Shown: positions 56,936 to 64,000 of the stretch, piece by piece
How the letters are laid out: the number at the start of each line of letters is the position of its first letter
How positions within the stretch are numbered: position 1 is the first letter of the stretch
NCBI GenBank assembly: GCA_964017125.1
Contig: OZ024908.1
Coordinates: 86,724,618-86,788,617 of the forward strand
Source of the DNA: Flabesymbios commensalis
Taxonomy: Eukaryota; Annelida; Polychaeta; Terebellida; Flabelligeridae
Direction of reading: 5' to 3'
DNA length: 64,000 bases
Program-made: the position numbers and the translations under genes
The notes under the pieces: generated by a model
What the model saw: only the letters and a program-made list of their open reading frames with translations
Databases searched by the model: none
What the model was told of the DNA's origin: nothing

Positions 56936-57202
56936 ATAATGATATAGAGGGACATGCCCACGCTAAAATCATAAAAAAATCGGTGATTTTATTTTGGCTT
57001 CTTATTATCTGATTATGACCATATGATGTAAACATGGTAAACATGTCCATAGACTAGAGCTGCAAATTTTTCAAAATTTTTGTGCTGTGCATTTAACAGT
57101 TAGGCTAGATATAGAGACAATTTCCTGATTTCTAATTTTTGAGAACCTTGTAGGTCAAAAATAGGAAATACAGGAATTTTGTCTCTATATCTAGCCTAAC
57201 TA
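56936..57202 (-). repeat. Dispersed repeat with terminal hairpin MITE
   Basis: 56940-57110 matches the complement of 35944-36100. At 57101-57202 the words TTAGGCTAGATATAGAGACA and TGTCTCTATATCTAGCCTAA form inverted ends of a ~100-bp hairpin whose arms also share GGAAAT(A)CAGGAAT-like sequence. Confidence 0.75.
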
Positions 57203-58194
57203 GAGTAGGGTCTACAGTACAGGGCCAGGCTATGCGCATACAGCCTGTTTCACCAGATCCTGAGAGTAGTCTTTTTTCCAATTTGCTTGATCCCTGAGCA
57301 CTTTACTTTTGAAAAAAAATTCTGATTATTTTTTCATCTTCCTCCAACATCCCTGAAAATGTGGTGGAATTTTGTTGTGTAGGCCTATTATCGAAGTCAG
57401 AGTCGAACATCTGACCATTGGCATTTGCTAATTTGGTCGCCGCATGTAATAAAATTTCACAATGACAGCTAACACCATTAGGCCTACTGTGAAACTAGAA
57501 TTATTTTAGGCCTACATGCCAAATTGTCTAACACAGTGGCGCATCCAAGTGGAGGGAGTTCTTATTTGAGGGTTATTTCTTATAAACTAGTGACAAACAG
57601 TGCCTGATATTCATTAGATTTAGTTGCTGCTTGGAGAAAGCCATTGAAATTCAAAAATTCCCCCCATGACATGTTCCTTGATCAAGTTTTAATCAAGACC
57701 CCACCCACATCAATGAAAAGCAAGATCAACCCCTGTAATTTAAAAATACACAACAAAAGTACACACAATTTTTAGCGATGCTGGGGGGAAAAATAAAATA
57801 TGTTCCAAGAAAATTTCACCCTAAAGTTTTGAATAGCAACTGAGAAAATTGACTGTAGGCCTACATAGACTAGATACAATCTAGCAGTAGGCCCATGGCT
57901 ATAGATCCCACTGTTATTTCAAATGTTCAGGCTTCCCTCTGACATAAATGTTTCAGTTGGCACTTGGGGTCAAAAAGGAAGAAAAAAATGTTTAATTTTT
58001 TTGTGCTGAAAACATTGGCCTATTTTTACTGAAATGACAGCATAATATTGGATGTAGGTATACATGTATTTTTCTTTGCCAACCCCCTTTGTGCTAAGTG
58101 AGGGGGAGGGGAGCTCCTGGTTTTAAATTATCATGCTTAAATTGTATATGTGCACAAATGTGGCCTAAAATCCCATTTTTTTTTTTTTTTAGTA
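57203..58194. other. Stretch without recognised gene
   Basis: Contains four TAGGCCTA words between 57370 and 57870 and a T run before 58191. No coding exon or repeat family is assigned. Confidence 0.4.
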
Positions 58195-59125
58195 TCGTAA
58201 ACGGGGGCTATTTCGCCACCCCCTACGAAAATTGATAAAAACCTCTGGTTTTCAATAAATAAGTTAATAAAAATAACTATTATCCTAGGTTAGACTATAT
58301 TGTAGGGAACATTTTTATGTTTATTCACAAAATTTTGTTTTTTAGAAACTGGACATATTTGAACTCTGGAATATTATTTATCCATTATATTAACGTATAT
58401 ATTTTTATTTTGTGATAATTGAAGGTTCCTTATCACATAAAAAGAATTTATTAGTGAAATTCAAATATTGAGCCTTTTCGAGCACTTCAAAGTAACCGGG
58501 GCTATTTTGCCACCCCATACCGGGGCTATTTTGCCACCCTTTAAAAATGGACGCCAGAGCCTCGTTTATATGATATGAAAACAGACTTGGCCACTAGACT
58601 CACTGACCCCTAAAAACTATATAAATATTTATATACTAGGTTTGAGGCACTCATTTTAAAAATTAAAGGAAATTCATGAAAAATAATGACTTTTCACCTA
58701 ATATTTCATGTTTATGTCTGTATGGTACATTTACCTAATTTATGTTATATATTAAATGGATTGATAAAAATGCCTACTGACTGTTCAGTTGATTTGATTT
58801 TCATTCGATTAGCTGCTCAATTATATTATTTTGAATTAAAAAATATGCACATGGCAAAATATTTTTCTTTGGATTGTGACAAATGGTTTTAATTCTCAAA
58901 ATTAGCTATAGTGGCAAAATAGCCCCGGTTGCCGGGGCTATTTTGCCATCATACATCATACATTTTTTTTTAAAAGTCCTAAATACAAACTATGCTAAGT
59001 ATGTAAATACCTTACACAATCACTGTTATTTATGACACTTTATATTCCTACTTCAAAAAGTAGCTTCGATTAATACAATGATATCAAATATGTAAATAGG
59101 GTGGCAAAATAGCCCCGGTTTACGG
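58195..59125. mobile_element. ~930-bp mariner-like MITE with TA duplication and nested inverted ends
   Basis: The left end TCGTAAACGGGGGCTATTTC and the inverted right end (CCGTAAACCGGGGCTATTTT on the minus strand) are flanked by TA at 58193-58194 and 59126-59127. The end motif CCGGGGCTATTTTGCCACCC recurs internally at about 58495-58540 (twice) and 58905-58950 (in both orientations). So the structure is a nest or a tandem of the same terminal repeat. No transposase frame is present. Confidence 0.8.
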
Positions 59126-60030
59126 TATTATAAGCCTGACAACCCTAAAAATTTAACACAATTAGATAAAAATCCAGTCTGTCCAGTCTGTCTGCCTACA
59201 TGTGTATTCATGAGCAAAGGTTCATTGTAACTGTGAGCTACATCCACTATCACTGCAGTATCTGAAAGTGAACTACATACAGGCCAATATAACAAATTTG
59301 AATGACATATAAATAATATAATGTAATTCTGATTGATATTTAAAGTGAATCCTTGTGAGTCCACAGCCATAAAGTTTTCAGTCAGTTTAACCTTTGAAGC
59401 GCTGGAATCAGCTTCAGACGTCAGATTCTAAAGTCTAGATTTGATCCCAGCACTGCGATCTTGAGTAAAAAAATCATTTAATCTGCACTGTAAAGGTAAA
59501 AATATTTATAATGGCTGTAGACTCATAACATATATCAAATGAAGCTGGAAGAGCTAACTAAAACATTTATGATGATTTTAAATTGAAAAAACCCTTTGGT
59601 CCCCATGGCTTAAACAACAGTATTTAGGCGCGTTAAGGGTTGACTAACTCAAATGTACTTAAAATAATATACTGTACAGTGTACATGTATGTATATACGT
59701 GTACTGATAAATAGGTAGTTGAATATTGATCATATTGATGCTTGCTTATTCGCATTATACTCATATTTCATGTATTTGGAGATGTTCAATTTTCATGAAT
59801 ATAAATCTATGAATCATTCTTAATTATTTTAAGATGACATTGTAATTAAATAATTTAGCAGGGCAAGTGTTAAATAACTGACATTGTTTGTTTATTGTTT
59901 GTGGAATTGTATATTCCAGTTATGAAATAAAAATCAGCTTCTTTCTTTGTCATTTATTTTTTTATCAAGCTCTATATTTTTTTTATTTATTGTATTGCTG
60001 TTACAAATTATGACATTTTCCTTTTTCCAG
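59126..60030. repeat. AT-rich stretch with a degraded MITE at 59390-59640
   Basis: 59390-59640 starts TTAACCTTTGAAGCGCTGGA and ends GGCGCGTTAAGGGTTGAC, with internal TATTTATAATGGCTGTAGAC. It matches, inverted, 22020-22200 and in part 42638-42760. The rest is AT-rich without an assigned feature. Confidence 0.55.
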
Positions 60031-60162
60031 TGTACTAAAGACATCTTCAGGAACAATGTAGGAAATATAGCCTGAAAATGTATTTCATAGTTCCTGAAAC
60101 CACCTATTAGGCTTCTGAAACAGGGAGAGAAATTGAACTTATAAATTGGATGTAGACTATCC
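60031..60162 (+). other. Possible internal non-coding exon
   Basis: A strong pyrimidine tract and acceptor (TTCCTTTTTCCAG) at 60018-60030 and a donor (CCG|GTGAGT) at 60162 frame a 132-bp segment with stops in all frames. It could be a 5' UTR exon of the transcript proposed to begin near 56100. Splice motifs alone are weak evidence. Confidence 0.25.
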
Positions 60163-60344
60163 GGTGAGTAGGCCTAAATGTAGTGCAGTTATTTCTTGTT
60201 ATTTGTACTGGCAGCTGACAACTTCTCAGACAAAACATAGCTGAAGTCTGATTATTATATTTTTAACTAAATAAATTTTAACAAAAATCTTTAAAATGAA
60301 CTGATGAATGCTATATTGCTAATTTGTTTTCCACAATATTAATG

Positions 60345-60730
60345 CAGGGTTCCCACTCACCTGGAAAACCTGGAAAAAAATTCCATGCATGGAAAAATCA
60401 TGGAATTTTAAAAAAGGACATTTTCATGGAATTTTGCTTCAGTTATCCTAATTTTTTTTAATATCAGAATAAATTTTGCAGAATTTATTCTTTGCACAAG
60501 TGTTCCTTTCTAATAGCCTGATATTTGACTACTGGTGGTTGCATATATATGTGCCCAAATCTATTGACGTACAAAAACAATTTAGGCAAATGAAAACAAT
60601 TTAGGTTAATTACACATGCAGCCAAAACGGAAATGAGCACTATTTTATTTCCTGGAAAAATAACCTGGTATCATTGAATAATCATGGAAAAATCATGGAA
60701 TTTTGTTTTCAGTTTTGAGTGGGAACCCTG
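60345..60730. mobile_element. 386-bp hAT-like MITE (CAGGGTTCCCACTCA ends)
   Basis: Inverted ends CAGGGTTCCCACTCA and TGAGTGGGAACCCTG, with repeated ATCATGGAATTTT and ACCTGGAAAA words next to each end. This is the common CAGGGTTCCC class of hAT MITEs (recalled). Flanks TTAATG and TCAATG are similar but not a clean 8-bp duplication. Confidence 0.8.
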
Positions 60731-61790
60731 TCAATGTAATGATTTTGATTGTGCACATGGCTACATTGCTAAAATAATGTAATTATTTTTGATAATTATG
60801 GTAATTAAATAATACTTTCAACTGATCACTGCATTGCTGCATCTTCTTCTAGGATTGCCATGCCACCACTGAAGTACAATTATGTCTTATAATTTAGTCA
60901 GCTCTACTTTTATACTTTTGTTAATTATAAATATCAGTCCTGGAGATGCCAAAAAATATCAAATGTAAAATACCCAGTCATCTCCTATGTATTTATGTCA
61001 TCATGGTTTTCAAATTTTATTAATTTTCCCTTTAGTGCCTCCTGTACACATGTGTACATTTGTTTCTCCTATTTGAGACATTAGTGGGTTTTTTTTCTGA
61101 AAATTAATAACCAGTGCTGCACAAACCACACTATAAATGTTTTTAAAGAATATAACCTACTTTACTGATCCTTAGGGGTGAGTACTATTATACCATCACC
61201 AAGGACATGTAGTAGGCCTACGTGATCCATCCATGCGTTAAGTTTTGTGCAAATAACAGATTGAACATTCTTCTCACTTACTCAAAATCAAATGAATTTT
61301 AAATTGTATTGTTCAAAATAGCAGGCCTATTTTAGCTGAAATGGAAACATAATAATATATATCACAGTCAATAATGGCCACAAGTCCCTAATTTTGTTCA
61401 GTTGACATTTTTTCTCAGGGCATATATCACTTCTGAAGCCGCACATTTTGTTTTATAGTAATGGTCTACCTACAAGTATCTAGCAAGGTTTTCCAGATTT
61501 TATGCATACTACCATGACTACAGTTAGTAATGACCGCAAGTTGGTCATTTTGCATTTGAATGAGTTTAAATTTCTCAGAACATTCTCATATATGCATTCC
61601 TGAAACCACACAGTTTGTTTTAAAACAAAAATTAGTAGTAAATACAGTAATGTATGTATATAAATACATGTATGTATGCATGTAGATGCGGTAAATGGTC
61701 TAGCTATCTGGCACAGTCATCCAGATACATGTATCAACAACATTGAAAAAATTAGGCTATTTTGGTGGATAGATGTAGATAAAAAAGTAG
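60731..61790. other. Stretch without recognised gene
   Basis: AT-rich sequence. A (TA/TG)-rich stretch with ATGTATGTATATAAATACAT lies at 61650-61685. No exon is supported. Confidence 0.4.
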
Positions 61791-61799
61791 GTCAAAAGG

Positions 61800-62545
61800 C
61801 CTAGGGTGATATGAAGAAAATCAGCAGCAGGATGGAGATGAGAGAGAGGGAATGAAGGACAAAGAGAGAGAAGGAGAAAACAAAGTAGAAGAAGAATAAG
61901 TACAAAAAAAAATATATAAAAAATAAGGATAGGATAATTATAGGAAGAGGATGAAAGGAGAATTGAAGGAGGATGAAGAGGAGGATCATGAAAGAATGAA
62001 GAGGGAAAGAAAAATAGAAATATAAAGAAAAGGATAAGGAGGAGAAGGCGGGACATTGAAAAAAAAGAAAGAAAAAGAAGGGGAATGAATGAGGAGGAGG
62101 AAGAAGTGGAGACTGAAGAACAGAAAAAATTGAAAGAAGAGAATGAAGGAGAAAGAAAAGAGGAAGACTAGATGGAGATGAGAAAAAAGAAGAGGAGTAT
62201 ACTGTGATGCTAATGAAAGAAAGTAAATAGAAGCAGGATGAATAAGGGAGGAGAAAGGGTAGGTAGAGGAAAAGGAGAATGAAGGAATGGGATAGAGAGA
62301 TAAATGGAAAGAAAAGGGAGAGAAGGAGAAGATGGAAAACGAGAAGAAGAGAGAAGAAAGTCAAATATAGAAGGATCCATGATGAAGAAAAGCTGGAGGA
62401 ATAGGGAGGAAAAGCAGAATGGAGGAGGAGGAGTAGAAGTAAGATGAAAGAGAAGGAATGAAGAAGAGGAAAAATGGAAAAGGATACATAGGAGGAATTG
62501 GAAGAGAAAGAACAGGAAGATGAAAGAATTAGAAAGAAAACTAAA
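61800..62545 (+). repeat. ~750-bp polypurine (GA-rich) tract
   Basis: The plus strand is almost entirely A and G (GGAAGAGGATGAAAGGAGAA-type words) with few pyrimidines. The minus strand is therefore open for 271 codons of Ser/Phe/Leu/Tyr, an artefact of composition. Such tracts can form triplex DNA. Confidence 0.9.
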
Positions 62546-62689
62546 AAGGACTGGGACTTTACCCGGAGTACCGAAATATCACTGCTCTTGTTGCCGAGCA
62601 GATTCATTATACACATGCACCTTTTTCAATTGATATGTTTTAATTTCGCTAATGTATTGTTAGTGAGTCCTTCATTTTCAGTGTATTCT

Positions 62690-62830
62690 TTTTAAATTTG
62701 TGTTTTGTGATTATTAAAGCGGCTTATCATAAGCCTTTTGCAGGTCTCCTTTGTATTTTTATAATTATTTGCATGTATGTATGTTTCAAGCATAAATAAA
62801 CAAACTGAATTGAATTGAATTGAATATTAC
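62690..62830 (+). repeat. 3' tail of a CR1-type LINE
   Basis: The sequence ATGTATGTATGTTTCAAGCA, TAAATAAACAAACT and (GAATT)3-4 at 62808-62827 is the typical 3' end of CR1-type LINEs with a short GAATT-type repeat. No coding part is attached. Confidence 0.6.
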
Positions 62831-64000
62831 TATCATTAGTAAGCTCTGGAAATAATAAATTGGCTAATTAGTAAGATAGCAAAGATGGCTGCAGTGGAAG
62901 GTGGAGACTCTCATATTTGCCACGCAAATATAACATCCAGTGTCAAGGATTAAATAACAATATGATTATTCATCCTTTCTTCTCAATTTTTTATAAACAT
63001 TCTCTTATTTGTCACCTTCTACAGTCACCAACATTCCTCAAATCTTCATATCTTTTTTCGAAACACTGGTTCAATACATTTGAAAATCGGCAAATTTTCA
63101 TTTCAAAAATGGTTTAAAATTACATTTCCTTATATATATCAATGTAAACCCTGCCAGGGGAGGGGGGGGGGCGCTTTTTGTTTTTGTACGTGTGGCCGCA
63201 CCCGTAATTTCTTACCCAGATAGATCTACAAAACCGCTTCTCGGATTCATACGGTGTTCCAGATACTGATAACTAAAATTATGTCCTAAGCTGCATCAAT
63301 TTTTCAGGAAGTTTTGCTTCTTTGTCGTCAAATTAGGACCTTGTCACCCTGATAACTTCAAAGCTGCTTATCCGATATACTCAATATTCAACATACTGCA
63401 TAGTAGTAATAATTTCTAGAGTAAGTCAATTTTTCACAAAGTTTGGGGAAATATCTGGGTCATGGCGGCCATCTTTATTCTTTTTGACTAAAAATTTAGC
63501 ACCTTGTCATGCCCTAAAGCTGCTAGCATCTGCCTCAAAATATATTACTTGATAATTACATGTACAAATTGATTATCTGGTAAGATTATAAATAATTTAC
63601 ATTTTTTATTTGAAAAGTTTGAGGGGGAGCCTTCTTGGGTGTTTACATGATAAATATGTACATCTAGTATCTCTCTCTATATATATAAATATAAAGAATT
63701 CACTGAGCAGTTAGTATGCCGAAGATCTGATTTTCACCAAAGTTTTCTTGAGCATTATATGATTTATTAAAGGGACCCCTTGGGATGAGACATTTTCAAT
63801 GTTGTCAATTTTGAAAATTTAATTTATATGAAGCTATATAGCCTACTGATCTTAACTGAAAATACGAAAAAGTCAAAAAACAACTTTAAAGCACTGAAAA
63901 AGAGTGAAATAGTTGTATTTCCAGGTCGTATATTGCCATGTAAACGAAACAAGTCAGCAATATTCAGCACTTTAGATCACATATTCCCACGTATCAGACG
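62831..64000. other. Stretch without established gene
   Basis: AAAGATGGCTGCAGTGG at 62881-62897 is a YY1-type start motif and opens a 22-codon frame (MAAVEGGDSHICHANITSSV...), but no further exon is found. A G run lies at 63161-63170. The rest is AT-rich and unassigned to the window end. Confidence 0.35.

Noticed and set aside
61801-62616. 271-codon open frame on the minus strand
   Set aside because: It is the translation of a polypurine tract; Ser/Phe/Leu content follows from composition.

Overview
This is eukaryotic, metazoan DNA: AT-rich, intron-bearing, and made almost entirely of transposable elements. No operons, rRNA, tRNA or CRISPR arrays are visible. CR1/L2-type and I-type LINEs, a LINE reading frame opening with a 2A peptide, Harbinger remnants, palindromic AACGTTGG-type MITEs and about 19 copies of the octamer TAGGCCTA together suggest a marine invertebrate, most likely a deuterostome such as an echinoderm, hemichordate or amphioxus. 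That taxonomic guess is inference.

Layout. 1-8.5 kb: several copies of one ~675-bp SINE-like element mixed with 3'-UTR fragments of an I-type LINE, plus debris of a SWIM-like transposon protein. 8.8-9.7 kb: a broken PIF/Harbinger transposon (transposase and Myb-like genes facing each other). 9,993-14,017: a 4-kb element with ~425-bp terminal inverted repeats and a 6-bp target duplication, carrying a four-exon HECT-type ubiquitin ligase fragment. 14-27 kb: palindromic MITEs, more SINE copies and a 1.4-kb pogo/mariner-like element. 27.5-28.4 kb: a Ty3/Gypsy fossil. 29.9-30.3 kb: an L2-type LINE tail. 34.3-35.9 kb: a CR1-type LINE 5' half with a 2A motif. 39.3-41.3 kb: a ~140-bp satellite.

40.9-50.4 kb is a recent ~2.4-kb tandem duplication. 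Its second copy holds a 4,767-bp foldback element with 3-bp target duplications, and the first copy preserves the empty site. The foldback itself carries a TTAA-flanked MITE whose empty site survives in the other arm. 50.3-55.9 kb: a CR1-type LINE split by a younger I-type LINE (814-codon open frame, 66-bp target duplication). 55.9-64 kb is less repetitive, with a promoter-like segment, several MITEs and a 750-bp polypurine tract.

How the parts relate. The SINE-like element and the I-type LINE share a 3' tail that folds into the same hairpin, with a compensatory base-pair change, so the LINE is the probable donor of SINE mobility. Nested insertions give a relative order: CR1-type LINE, then tandem duplication, then foldback insertion, then TTAA MITE; the I-type LINE entered after the CR1-type LINE. 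No intact host protein-coding gene could be established.
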